Shown: positions 43,947 through 56,030 of the stretch, one piece after another | How the letters are laid out: every line of letters begins with the position of its first letter | How positions within the stretch are numbered: the stretch's first letter is position 1 | DNA from: Lunularia cruciata | Taxonomy: Eukaryota > Streptophyta > Marchantiopsida > Lunulariales > Lunulariaceae | Length of the DNA stretch: 64,000 bases | Direction of reading: 5' to 3' | NCBI GenBank assembly: GCA_948567375.1 | Contig: OX419755.1 | Coordinates: 56,115,001-56,179,000, forward strand | Position numbers and translations under genes: made by a program | The notes under the pieces: generated by a model | Database searches by the model: none | What the model was told of the DNA's origin: nothing | Seen by the model: only the letters and a program-made list of their open reading frames with translations

Positions 43947-46477
43947 TTCTTAAGCAGATCTATCTTTATCTTTTCGTCAGTTCCTCCGCCCAGATTATGT
44001 ACCATGATTCATTTCCCCTTGACGCCTTTTAGTCTGTGAAGAACGACGATCCCAGAACATGTCCATGAATTCCCGACCAGATCCCCGGCTCCGATACTTG
44101 AATTACGGAACCCTGAGAGCATGTTCTAACCACCAAACAATAGCTTTCACTGGGTTCCATCCACCGTAATGCCTCTTGGGTGAAGTAGGCCACGTGATGT
44201 TTGAGTGCCATTCCCAGATTGCTCACAATGTTGTTTATGCGAAGATAATGCAATCAACAGGGCAGTAATGGGATATCTTCGTGTAAAAGTCGAATTCACA
44301 ACACTTTGGCTTTCTTCATTACTGTTTGGGTATCAAAACCCGGTACCTCTACCACATCTGATGAGCGATCCAGTCAATGGACGGGGCGATACTGTAGGCA
44401 GATTCTCAACTTCCTGCACCACCTTTCGTACAGCAAGAGCGGGAAAAAGAGGAACACATTAAAAGAAAGCAATTTTCCCTTAAGCTCAACCTCATGGAGG
44501 TGGTGCGTCCCTGTCTTGAACTCGCCAAACACTGGGATCTTTCGGAGTCATGGTGTAATAAGAATACTTCGTTTCTGTTGAACCATCGGCTTTCCTGCTC
44601 CCAGAAAGACAACTCAAATGCACTCAGTACCGAGCAATGCGCGAATCTTCTTCTAAGCGTTGTTACACTACGATCAAAACGTGTAAAAGATGATGATCTT
44701 CCTGAAGTTACGAGCATGAACAACCGCACTTTAAATAGCTCGTCTCAATTTCGTTGCCAATTACGAGAAGTATTCCATCCACTACCACTTTTCTGCAAGC
44801 AGGCATCAATTTCTCTACCATCGCATTCTCGAAGCTAGAAAGGCGACTCTGAGTGGTCGACTGCAATAGATTGTGTTTCTGTTCTGAACTCAGGAGAAAT
44901 GAATACGATGACACAATACGACACGTGTCACTGGGATGAGATTTAACGGAGGGACGTGTCACTTGGTGGTCCATCTAACCTCGTAGGCACATGAAGGTGG
45001 TTCGAGTCCACTTAACTACGTCATAAACGCAGTTCAGTGCTGGAGTATGACTCGATTTGAGTTCCTTTTCTTCAGCCTCTTGTGGCTCTGTTATCAATTT
45101 ACTTCTATCCGCATGAATGACTAACGAAGCGTTGTATTAATATCAAGATGGTAGTGGTAAGCCATGCATGAATCAAAATTGGTCCTTCAATGAAATTAAC
45201 AACGCTCTATCAAGACTGTCCTCACCTTTAATGTTATCTCAGTCTCGTTAAATTTTTTAATTCTTTAGCTGCTTTTCGTATTTACATCTTTTTGGCTAAA
45301 CGCTAGAGATATCTCTAGATAAAAGTAGATAAAAGTGTTTGAAGTTTTTCTATCTCGTTTCAGTATTGGCAACTTTCTGTAAGGAATAAGTAAACTTGTT
45401 AGTGCCTAATAAGTACATGAAGAGTATATCCGTGATTCATGTTTTCCATTTGTGTATAGGTCGAAATGGTCATGCAATAACAACATAGGGAGACGGTAAA
45501 GTTCTCAATGCCTCAGTTTGCATGAAGTACTTTCGTAACCAAATAGACAGTAGAAACTATTATATCCAGTAAAATGAAAATGTGTATTAATATCAAATAT
45601 CAGTTGTATTAATTTAGAGTGCTAAATATCTTAGTACTAAACGCTCAAGGCGGCGATATAAAGAGAAGAACCTGGAAACTAGATAAGAGAAAGTTTGAAT
45701 TCTAGTTTCTAGCTTTGTTCTGAACGAATAGAAAGAAAATCTGAATCATTTTATTCATATTGCTTGCAACAAGTCGAAAGTGGTTAATGCTAAATATGAC
45801 ATTAACTGAAGACAAAGCGCGACGCACAGAGGATACGAAGAAGGATGGGAAGAATGCGTCAAGCCATACAAGGATAAAACCTACGATGTAAAATGGTTAA
45901 GTAGTTGATAAATAGAGTGCTTAACGAGTTTAGCGAGAAATTGACAGAATTGACTGCTTGAAACACAGATTACAGGGACTCCAGCTCGAGGCCCACTCGG
46001 TGGATGCCACCTGCGGCTCGAAAATACTGGAATTGATCGCTTCGAGTTCAATTGTCTGCAAGATGGTGAAGAAAAGATCTTTCGATTTCTCTTCGTAAGA
46101 GTTACTGAAGAGAGGAAGGGTGATTGGGGAAGAAACCAAATGGCTTATCCTGCATGGACCGATTGAGCTGCAGTGAAGTGGCCACTTGGCAGCTGTTGCT
46201 TGGTGTTATCTTAACCTGATAGGCGTTGGGTTTGATGTGAGTAGGAAGGGGACCAACCTCCGTCTATCTTCTCCCACTGTGGTGGCGCCTCGAACTTTTC
46301 CTATGCCACATCTAGCGGTGAGTTTGAACTCAACCCAGTTCGATTGTGCCGTATCTGTTGCGGATTATCCGAAGGCAGCGCAAGAAGGTGGGACTTGAGG
46401 AGCCAACGAGGAGGAAGAAGAAGAAAGCAGCAGCAGTGCGGGAAGATTGAGTTTATTGATTTTGTTGAGAATCCACG
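43947..46477. other. Divergent intergenic region
   Basis: It holds the upstream regions of the F-box gene (minus) and THA4 (plus). ORFs at 44494-44838 (plus) and 44406-44729 (minus) overlap and show no domain. A 70-codon plus ORF at 46186-46398 lies just before THA4 and may be an upstream ORF or UTR. Confidence 0.4.
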
Positions 46478-47758
46478 ATGGTCGCTATGGCATTGTCAGC
46501 AGCTGCTCCGACCATGGCTGTAGCACGTTCGGTCGCAGGAAGCCGCTTCGCCGAGCTTTGCTCCTGCCGATCATCAAGTCCTTCCTCGTCATTCCTTGGT
46601 TCAGGTATGGAGATGAGTTTCTTAACTGTGTTGGTCGTAAGGGTTTGAATCCGTTTGTAGTTGCCATGTCCCGTTCTCTTGAGTTGGCCTGGTTTTAACT
46701 TCATGCTTTGACTGTATTTCTTCAATTTACTGCCCTGTTTAAGAATTGTGACTCCGTTTTGTTAGATTGAAGGGATTTGGGATGCAATTTTCTTGATTCG
46801 TCCTTCCTGGACTCCACCTTCTACCATATCTCCTCTCGCAGGGTACTTACTAAACATCGCGCGAGCTGTAGACGCCTTCACTATTTTCAATCATGACCTT
46901 TGGGAGAAGGGCTTACATTGTCTTAAACTTTGCTTTCGCTGCTCGTCTTTACCGTTCGCTTCCAGCGCCGAGACTTAGAATTCCGATAAATAGTGGGTGC
47001 TTAAGGCTGACATCCGTATTTTGATGCTGCCACAGGGGTCCATGCTTCCGCATTGAGTCCAGTTTTTCAGTTCGATAGGATTTCTCCTAGAATTCTTCCA
47101 ATTCAGAGATCACGCTCCGGAGCACAGAACTTTGTTGTACGAGGTCTGTTTGGGTTGGGCGTACCTGAACTCGCGGTTATTGCGGGTGTTGCTGCAATTC
47201 TTTTTGGGCCTAAGAAGCTTCCGGAAATTGGGAAGAGTTTGGGGAAGACAGTGAAGAGCTTTCAACAGGTGAGAGTTGAAACTGATCATGAGCCAGATAT
47301 GAATCACCTGAATTGCACGCAATATCTACTCTGTCTCTTGTCTTCTTCTACACCAACGTTAGAATAGAGAGGACGGAAAATTGTCACATCTATACGAGCT
47401 TAAGTTTATGGTTTATTCGACAGTGTTAGGGTTCAGAGGAAGAAATTCTTGAAAACTTTCTGTTTTCCCACGACAAGTTTTGAACGGCTGGAATACGAAG
47501 TTATGCTATGAATATCTTTGCATCGGGAAGCAGGATCGTGTAGCGCCTCGATCTATTCATTTCTTCTTAACTGATTTATTTTGTAATTCGCAGGCAGCCA
47601 AGGAGTTTGAGAGTGAAATTAAAAACCCGCAAGAGGCCGCCGGAACGGACGTCGCAAGCACAGAGCAACCAACGACCAGCTCCAGCTCCAGTTCGGTTTC
47701 ATCTACCCCTACCACCCCTATCGCTCCCTCCCCACCCAAGGATAAGGAGGTTGTTTAA
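46478..47758 (+). CDS. THA4: Thylakoid Tat translocase subunit THA4 (TatA)
   Basis: The exons are 46478-46604, 47036-47268 and 47594-47758, with GT-AG introns and agreeing phases, giving 174 residues. The N-terminus (MVAMALSAAAPTMAVARSVA...) is an Ala/Ser-rich chloroplast transit peptide. Residues 80-99 hold the single membrane segment LFGLGVPELAVIAGVAAILF with the key intramembrane Glu87, followed by the FGPKKLPEIGKSLGK hinge and an amphipathic helix (KSFQQAAKEFESEIK), then a Ser/Pro-rich tail. It assembles with cpTatC and HCF106 to move folded proteins across the thylakoid membrane. The hinge and helix sequence favour THA4 over HCF106. The ATG at 46478 is chosen because it opens the transit peptide. 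Confidence 0.93.
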
Positions 47759-50700
47759 AATTGCACTTGAGATTTCGGTCTTCGGCGTCGGCTTTCGTTT
47801 GTGACATTATTAGGAACGGGATGATCATTCGTTTTAGAGTTTAGAGTTTAGAAAGCAAAACAGCTGGAAGTGCACTCGGAGCAGGTTCTTGAGCTAAAGA
47901 CTTATGTGGCCTTTGTAAGTAGTGATAAAATCTACTTGCTTTAGAGTAAGTAGTCAACTTTGTCTTTAGTCTCCACAGCTCGCAACACCTCTGCACAAAT
48001 TGGTCAGATGTGTCTAGCAACTGGAAGACAGGTGGAAAAGAAAGTATGAAGTAGCATCGGCTCGTCCCCGCTATGAGAGAACTGTCACAGCCAAACTTTT
48101 GTAAAAAGATATTTCCTTCGCAATATCGAGGGGTGATGGTAGCCATTTCTTCCCTTACTACAAGGTGTAGTACAGGAAGCTTTTGGCTGTGAGTTGCATT
48201 ATGGCCCCGCGACGTTGTCAGACTCATATACGGTTAGTTCCATATGGTCGTCTTCTGACGATTACTTCTTGCCTATGTTCCTTCGAATTTGTTCGATGAG
48301 AGTTCCGAGTTTCAATATTGAAATCATGAGGACTTGTATGATGAAGTAACTGTTTTTGAAGCCTAACTTGATCAGGGGAATATTTCCGCCCATAACCAGC
48401 ACTGAGCATCAAACAGTCCAATAGAATGCTACTAAGGTTATCGGTGGCCTTCTGAAATTGAAATTGTTAGTTGAAGGCAGTGTTGTTACCTGTGAAATTG
48501 AAGAATACTTCTGAAATTGAAATCGTTCAATTTATTACGGTTATTATTTGCGTAGTTTCTGGAACTGAAATTGTTTGTAACATCATCGATGTGAACTGCG
48601 CAATTGTCCCCTTATATTCACGTTCCCCGTTCTTTGGTGACAAAGCGTTGTGAGATCGCATCGGTGCGCCGTGAATGTCAACAAAGAGCTTTACGACTGC
48701 GACCATGCTCCGTGTCCATGCTCAGTGAAAATTGTTGACCAGGGCTCTTGGGTGGGAGAGGCCACTATACAAAATGCTATGACGGAGAGAATAAAAGGTA
48801 CCAGATGGGGGAAAGGGCAATGAAGAATAGGCCAAGCGCGTGAGCAAAGGACAAGAAAGAAATCAACTTGAAAACCCCCTCACTTAATTGGGATAAGTTC
48901 AATTGTACGATAGTGATTTTCCAAAAGTACACTCAAGGGGAGAAATTGTCTTGATTTAAGGTTACATTGACGTTGCCGGCCACTGTCAACCTAACGTTTG
49001 GGAACGTTGTAAACTAGGGGATGTCGATGGATAGATTCTAAACGGACAATGATTATGGCCATGGAGTTGCAAGAGTAGAGTTGAAAAGGAGGGCTTAGTG
49101 TGACAAAAGTATTAGCATACACCTAAGAAGATCAAATTTGTAGATGGGAAGTTTTTTAACTCTTACCGAAAATGGTAGAAGGTAATTGATAAGTTGATTG
49201 CTTACCACTGGTTGGGTCATGAATATTTTAGTTTATTTCAAACATTTTTTAAGACATCAGTTTAGGCCTTGCAAAATGAAGGTTATCATGTTGCCATTGG
49301 AAGGGATCTTAGTCAATATATGTGCTTCGCTCTTGACTAAACCTATTTAAGATTTCGCTTCGGCCTTTAAAAGAGATCATAAAATGTGGACTATATAGTA
49401 AGGATGTTAGGGCATGCTTTTCACGATGGTGAAGATAGTCTTAAGATGGTTTTGATGCTTTTTCTAGACTTTGGTGAGATTGTGAAACAAAGGGTATATC
49501 CAGAGGAAAAAGCTTACATCCTGAAAGAAGAGGAGGGAGCAACACAAAAGAAGGTGCCAGTTCAAGTTTTTGACAAAGAAGCCAATACTTCAGACAGTTT
49601 AAGTTAGATGGTGTATTTTCACAAACCTCATGTGAGGTGTTATTGGTGATTTATATTTGGTATACCCACGTGTGGAACAGTTTCTCTCTTTGTTGAAATA
49701 CTATTTTCAATCATATATCTGAATACAAAATATTGAATCAAGTCTATTTCTTTTCTAGTTACACAAAGTATACAAGTTTGGTTCTATAAATTACTAATTT
49801 TGAGTCTATTATTGAATTTATTCGAGTAGTGCCTCAAATTAATAATTTCATTTAACAACCAAGAATGGTGAACAGGTTAGGACATGAAATGAGCTGCTGG
49901 TCCTGCTAAAGACCATTGTTATTAAGTTAAACTTTAGATCTATTGTTCTATTTTTCTCAAGCATGTGAATCTGATAAATTTCATTAAAGAGTCGTCATGT
50001 TGTGGAGAGGTTTAGATGTCTTCAATGGTTATCTGACCTCTCTAAATTGAGGCAAATCACCCACGCATCCGTGTGCACGCAGTGGATTCTTTCTCCGGTT
50101 AGAAATATTTCAGTTAAGGTATATACCAGGTGACAAGCGCAGGCTCGAAGGTCTATCTTTGCACGCATATAAGTGAGATTTTCCATGCGCACATATATAT
50201 CAAATTTCAGGTCGCCAGTTCCGTGTTGTTCTATTTCAAAGGATTTGATTCAGCGTTGATGTGAAGTATGCATATAAGCTTTAGCCTGCGTCGGCTTCTT
50301 ATTCAGTGACACCTTTATCGCAATGGAACTCCGTTGGATTGATGTATGATAGGTCTGTCAATACGCACATGACAGGGTTTTAACAGATGGGCACTTCTTT
50401 CTTACCGACATACGAATGGTCTCGTAAAATATGGAGTGCGTAACAAAATGACTTGTAAAAGTTTGCGATATCCAATGTATGCCGTCGAAAGTTGATTACG
50501 GTATTTAGTCCATTCTTTCAATAATTGTCAACACGCATAGAAGCTTATTCTCTCGATAATTGTCACGTTCTAATGTTAATTACTGTCTCATGAGTTTCTG
50601 GAAACTCAATTCCAGTAATCCGGTCTCCATAGTGCGGTAATGGCTTCAATCCCCATAGCATCACCATAAAATTTGCAACTGAACCCCTGATGGATAAAAT

Positions 50701-50761
50701 AGCAAGTTTCAGTAATGTACACCACCCAAGTAGGCACCTTTGTAAGTCTGGAGCAATCTAC
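47759..50761. other. Intergenic stretch, no supported gene
   Basis: The 3' UTR of THA4 should begin here. The 128-codon minus ORF at 47841-48227 and the plus ORF at 49386-49607 have no recognisable domains and no splice-supported context. Confidence 0.5.
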
Positions 50762-50893
50762 CTGTGTATGAATCTCAAGATCCAGAGACGGATTGAGCCT
50801 GTTCAGAAGGTAGAAGGTTGATTTTTGGCGTTTCTTTGTGAAGTTGCTGCTAAATGCGGTGCAGAATGAAGGGATTTCCTTCGAACCAGCACG
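50762..50893 (-). other. Possible isolated 44-codon exon
   Basis: On the minus strand an open 132-bp segment (RAGSKEIPSFCTAFSSNF ... LNPSLDLEIHTQ) is bounded by a good acceptor (ATATCTTCCAG) and a donor (CACAG|GTAGAT). It is symmetric in phase and part of a 133-codon ORF (50606-51007). I found no partner exons and do not recognise the sequence. Confidence 0.25.
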
Positions 50894-51390
50894 CTGGAAG
50901 ATATAAGAATATCTTGACGCGATGAGATATAAATCACAGACAGTCAGATACGTGAGTGGATGCAAACACAGATTTATAGATGTTTTGTACCTAATATCGC
51001 AATTCAATTAGCTTTCCTCTCTTCTGAACACATAACGCGATGACTCCGTGTACTTTCGAGCAATGTCTGGGCATTGCCAGATGAGATTTCTACCACACTA
51101 GCAAGGAACATGAGTCTCATGAGCACGAGCTCATGAGCTCGACATCCACAAATCACCAAATCATGTATGGAAACAAGCACTGCTCAAGACGGGTTTCAGG
51201 AGTAAGATAACGCGTCCCGGGTCATAGAGTATTTTCTTACTCTTTGCATTTACTTGCAAGCAACAAGGGAAATGTCGTTACAGTTTGGAACATGTAAGCA
51301 CTGGGTACCCCTTGGATCGAATAGGATTCAGATGCTTTATTATAAGCTATACTCGCATTGTTGTCAAAGTGAAGGTTTTCGTAGCCGGTA

Positions 51391-52035
51391 CTATGCCTCA
51401 TTCGGCAGTTCCTCAAAGATGCGACGAAGCAGTGCGATGACCACGTTTGTGGCATGGTCGGCTAGCCCTTGGACGTCTTGGTAGCCCATGGTCGACTCGG
51501 CTTTCAGCGCGACGACGAATGCGTCGCCGTGAACAGCATCGGCTTCGCCGTGAACCTGAGTGTACGTGAGATCGGTGACCCCAAGCTTCGTCCCCATCTC
51601 CTCCAGCACCGGAATAAACAACACGGACGTGTTCTCCAAAACCGCCATGATGACGAGCCCGGCGAATCCGGCATCTTCAACCCTGCCGTAAATCCCTCGC
51701 ACGGCGTCGACTTGGTCCCAGACGTAATCTACGTCGTCCGCCGTCGCTCGTACCCCGGCCTGCTTGGCAAAGTTAAAGAGCATACCGACGTGATCGTAGG
51801 TCTGCTCGCAGCGCAAGTTGTCCTTGAGCGCATGCTGTGCGGTCTCATGGCGCGCCCATGGGTAAGTTTTGCCCATCCAGTCAGTGAAGTTGATGGCGAT
51901 GGCCGCCACATAGCGGGCAAGAACGAGCTTCGGGTGTTTGTACTCGTCCGCTCTTTTCAAGAATCCTCGTACCTCATTGCAAGCCCCCTGAATCACTCTA
52001 TCCAAAACGTCCGTGTCGATCTTACCATTAGACAT
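51391..52035 (-). CDS. Haem-oxygenase-like diiron (HDO/TenA-fold) protein
   Basis: This is an intronless frame of 214 codons from the ATG at 52035. An upstream in-frame ATG (52140) lies only ~10 bp after a TATA box (ATATAAATAG, 52149-52158 minus), hence before any likely transcription start, so the inner ATG is preferred. The protein is nearly all helical. It has NLRCEQTYDHVGML (Glu77, His82), a central AVLENTS (Glu134) and VHGEADAVHGDAF, a H-x3-D-x2-H motif (His162, Asp166, His169). That motif is characteristic of haem-oxygenase-like diiron oxidases and related TenA/PqqC-fold proteins. The substrate is unknown. Base composition is clearly more GC-rich than the flanks, which with the lack of introns suggests transfer or strong codon selection. 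Confidence 0.65.
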   Translation of the reverse strand: MSNGKIDTDVLDRVIQGACNEVRGFLKRADEYKHPKLVLARYVAAIAINFTDWMGKTYPWARHETAQHALKDNLRCEQTYDHVGMLFNFAKQAGVRATADDVDYVWDQVDAVRGIYGRVEDAGFAGLVIMAVLENTSVLFIPVLEEMGTKLGVTDLTYTQVHGEADAVHGDAFVVALKAESTMGYQDVQGLADHATNVVIALLRRIFEELPNEA

Positions 52036-52148
52036 ATTCAGGTGCTCCTTTTGATTGAGATTCTGTGTGTCGATCCTGACCTCGAAACGATATATAAGAT
52101 GTGCGATGGTTTGCTGTGCGAACAATGTGATGTGTTGCATGCTGAGAT

Positions 52149-52158
52149 CTATTTATAT
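52149..52158 (-). promoter_or_regulatory. TATA box of the HDO-like gene
   Basis: The minus strand reads ATATAAATAG, 114 bp before the chosen start codon, which leaves room for a leader of about 80 nt. Confidence 0.6.
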
Positions 52159-52159
52159 G

Positions 52160-54805
52160 TTCATGGGCTTGCAAAATGAACTCGACCTGACTCGAGTTCA
52201 TTTCGCAAAAGCGTCTCTCTTTTCTGACCCGACCTGAGAAAAGCCATTGTGACGGCGTCCAAGGTCATGCTGGCGTCCTCACTCTAGCTAGCTACAACAT
52301 AGCGGATCTAGTATGATCCGTGACAGGGGATGCTGCATGTTATCCTATGAAGAATATAGCATTCTTACATTCTTGACGTCTGTAGTTTACAACGTTAACT
52401 AAAGAGATTGGAGAGCATATGTAGCTGATTAGAGTAACTTCAATTCCACTACTTGTGCCTATAACGGTCTTGTATCACAATATAGATAGTGTTTGTGACG
52501 AGAAAATACAATGACAACACATGTTGCCGGGGCAATGCATTGGAGGATACAAACAAAAGAGTCAATATAAAGTATCAGACATTGATCAAAATGAAAAATA
52601 AGTGGATGGTCTACTGCAAGTAGGAAAGCAAGTCATGCACATCGGGTTTAGCATTGCTATTTTCAAAGTAATAACTTACCCTGTAGTACTTCCACTGAAT
52701 TGACATTGTATTGACTAAGTGACATCGGATTTGACTGGACTCATTGGAACTGAATAATAGCTCAAGATACATATCGCCGAATTTAGCAGCGAAACATCGG
52801 AACTCAAGACAGGTCAAGATACATCGTACATGTAGCGAAACTTCAGCCTCAAAGTTCATGGAGAAGAGAAATACGCTCAACCTAACTAACGTCAACGACT
52901 AACAAAGTCAGTCTACACCATCAGTACGTACCTGCCCCAGCTTTTAGGTTCTGCTTTCTTCCCCATTCAGCCTCTCTACGGCAGTTGGAGCCAACTATCC
53001 AATAGTGAGTAGCCAACGTTAAGGTACTAGCGAACTAGCACGGAAACAGACGTGTTGAACATAAAGATCGTTCGCTGTTTAGAGGATATTCCCTCGCAGT
53101 TGGTGATGCGCCGTCACACTTCTTCTTGAAGTTTCTATTTTTATTGGTTGGAGGACTTGTGTTGACTGATTTCTCTTAACACCGATCACGAGTCTTAGAG
53201 GCTCTGCCCAGTACACTTTTATTCGTTTCGAATCTAGAGAGACCACCACTTCAAAGGTGTATTTCTCTGAATTTAGAAATTGTCTACCTACTCTGTTGTT
53301 TTCTTTTGAATATTTAAGAACTTATTAACTCTTAATACGTCTTTCAAAAGAGATTTCTCATTACTTATTATGGTCCTGCATATGTTATCAAATTGTGAAC
53401 TTGTTCTGTTCATGTGAATTCATCTAGAGAATGCACATCTATTAAACCTCCGAACAAATCATGGAACTTTACATTCGAGAATATCCTAAACATGTAAAAG
53501 ACGTTCTCTGGGGACAACCAACACCCTTCTGGTAACTTACTCTTGCATAACTTACTCTGTTTTCTAGATTTCTAGAACAGGCAAGTGGGAAGATATGATA
53601 ATAGGATGCTATATGATATCACTATAGGATATAAGCACCATACTACAAGCACCATACGATGAGCATAATAAGAGAGTAACGGACAGAAGCCTTTAGTCTT
53701 CCAAATTCCAACAATTTCTAGCAGATGACGGTGACGAAGGAAATCGATTACAGTAAATTTTGCGTTCTTTGTAAAAGATTCTGAGAATTCTGATCATTTT
53801 CATCAGTATAGCTACTAGAGCACTTGTCTATTTTGATCGTTGCATCAGCATTAGTTAAAGAATGAAGAAGAGAATGGAGTAAAGACCACGGGAAATTAAA
53901 GCAAATAAACAGACGGAACTCGTCTCCGCAACAACGGAAGATATTGACGGGAGGAAGCTCTTCCTCCTGTCAATATAGAGAGGAAGACAGTGTAGTCTAA
54001 AACAGGTTTTTGCTGGCAGTTTCGTAGTCGGGGGTGGGGGGCTTGGAACCCAACTCGAACAAAAGAAACCGAGAAATTAACGAGCACTTTATTGCAATGA
54101 AAGACTGTTCTGATCTCGGCGTTGAGATGCGGTTCCTGTCCGACTCCTTATGTGCCGTACAAAATTTAACCACGTTGCGGAATAGCGCGTTTCATCGTGA
54201 CATTCATCGTGACATTCACACGCGCGCCACCTCGAGACATCTCTTCAAAGTGTATCCTCCATTCACTTGCGATCACGAGTGATACAAAGGACGGGATATG
54301 CTGAGAGACTGTAGTGCGATATTCTCGTTACCGACTAGGGAATAAACTCATGTTCATATCCATTTGTAGTGCAGATTTCTCGTACCGAAACTATTGAGGC
54401 TTAGCTCTATTTTACCTCTTTCGTCTTATTCTTGTGCGGCCTGATGGGATCTTCCCCTCTTTCTAGTTATCTTTGGGGCTGTCTTTCTTTTCGGGTTCCA
54501 TGTGATCTTTGGGGCCTTTTTGATGACTTTATTTTTGTACATGACGTTGGTGTAGTAAACATCGGTTATCTGCATAGAAGACGTAACTCACACGATGTCG
54601 GACGTGGCTAGGAATAGAGGCAGTAGGGGGTTTCAAAAACGGAATTTACAGGAACTTTACGGTAGTGGTGTGCTCCGTCCAAATATTATACGGACATGTC
54701 AAAGAAAATTGACTTAAAATGAAAGGGTCCGGAGACTTGGGTTACGGGGGTGAGAGCTTAGCTTATTAGAGAACAGGGCAACCGCGGAGAACACACTAAC
54801 GATAT
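52160..54805. other. Intergenic stretch, no supported gene
   Basis: Only short ORFs without domains (for example 52611-52895 minus, 54034-54282 plus). A small tandem CATTCATCGTGA lies near 54200. Confidence 0.55.
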
Positions 54806-54835
54806 CAGCTTGATGGGGAAGACCCCATCAAGCTG
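54806..54835 (-). other. Perfect hairpin at the 3' end of the LINE relic
   Basis: CAGCTTGATGGGG and its exact reverse complement are separated by AAGA, giving a 13-bp stem with a 4-nt loop. A second inverted repeat (GGGGCTAAGCCCC, near 54866) lies between it and the LINE coding end. Together they fall where the 3' UTR of the LINE transcript would be. Confidence 0.7.
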
Positions 54836-54897
54836 TACAAGGGTGAGACAAAATAGGAAAAAAGGGGCTAAGCCCCAATAGAGTAGATATGAGAAAT

Positions 54898-55690
54898 CTA
54901 CCCTATTGCACCTAAGATATTTGAGCTATGCAAGTCGGACGGTCTACAAACAACTTGAGCATCCGAAGAAGCATCACCTAGTGTGATTGCTCTCCTATGG
55001 ATTGCATGAGCCACTGCCCTATGTGGAGCAATGGACACATGTTGTCTAAAATATGCTACAAAGTATGAGAGTGAGAGTGGTACCCCTTGGCACCTAACAT
55101 GATAAGTTCTTGTGCACTCCTTGACAAATGTGTTGAACGCCGTGTCCGTCACTCCATTTAACTCCAAGGCTAGAGGAACAAAGAGGTGATCCCGTTGCAT
55201 GGCCCTATACTTGGAGACCTTGCGAGCTGCTACTGCACTTGCCGCCCACCCAGGGGGATGGGTAATCATTCCCTTCAAAATTGTATCACTCATAGGGTAC
55301 GTAAGCACAACATCCGCTATCACTTGATCATCTCAGACCAAGTATAAGTCTGCCTTGACACATATCATCTGCAAAGCATCCTAATGCTCCCTCCAAACCA
55401 AGTATCCACTCTCTTGTGCCATAGCAAACACTATATCCCTAACAACATCATGGGTAGCTATCCTCTGTCCTCCAAAAGGATACCATGTCATATGGACCGC
55501 TGCTAGATCTAGTGTAGAACCACACTCACAAGTGAGTAATGAAGATGTAGATGGCTGGACCAAACTAGGTGAAAACTCATTACTATAGAGAAAGTAATTG
55601 GTGCGAGTCGGAATGCCCTGATGTATGGTCGAGCTAGGATCCAAGAGCCTTTGGGTGCAACCAATCAGGGTACCCTTGCCGAAGCAAGAG
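54898..55690 (-). pseudogene. LINE 3' end: CCHC motif and restriction-like endonuclease
   Basis: Two minus-strand frames are separated by a TAG and a TGA. The first (55381-55644) has CECGSTLDLAAVH, the start of a zinc motif whose last Cys is now Tyr (HMTWY), then GGQRIATHDVVRDIVF. The second has ADLYLV, DDQVIADVVLTYP, AARKVSKY and LFVPLALELNG, which form the PD-(D/E)xK pattern of the restriction-like endonuclease of early-branching LINEs. RT sequence upstream is not present, so this is a 5'-truncated copy, as is usual for LINEs. Confidence 0.6.
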
Positions 55691-55771
55691 CAAAGACATG
55701 CTCTAGTATCCTAATGAATGGATGAGTCAACTAAGAGAGAATGTAACGTATGCTCACACAGCCAATTTATC

Positions 55772-55891
55772 AAGGAAGATTGTAAATCTCTAGTCCAATT
55801 TGACAATAGTGAAGCAAAAGATGGAAATTTTGAGGAAGATGGTAAATCTCTAATCCAATCTCACAATAGTAAAGCAAAAGATAGAAATTCT
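55772..55891. repeat. Two 60-bp tandem units
   Basis: AAGGAAGATTGTAAATCTCT (55772) and GAGGAAGATGGTAAATCTCT (55832) begin two collinear 60-bp units, each ending in AAAAGATRGAAATT. They lie in a 74-codon plus ORF without known domain. Confidence 0.8.
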
Positions 55892-56030
55892 TTGAATTTT
55901 CTTGGGGATAGACTATCTCTCATCTGCTGCAATAATATCTAGGGAGAAAAGGATCCATTTTCCACCTCTGTCACATAAGTCTCCAAAACCGGCCTATCAA
56001 CAACCAAAAAATGAGAGGAAAGTAGGAGTG

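Noticed and set aside
44975-45015. GGTTCGAGTCC, a perfect tRNA B-box, near 44998
   Set aside because: The flanking sequence does not form acceptor, D or anticodon stems, so no tRNA gene is supported.
47841-48227. 128-codon minus ORF next to THA4
   Set aside because: It overlaps the expected THA4 3' UTR and shows no known motif.
55718-55942. 74-codon ORF with an internal repeat
   Set aside because: The repeated peptide comes from the 60-bp tandem duplication; no known domain and no promoter context.
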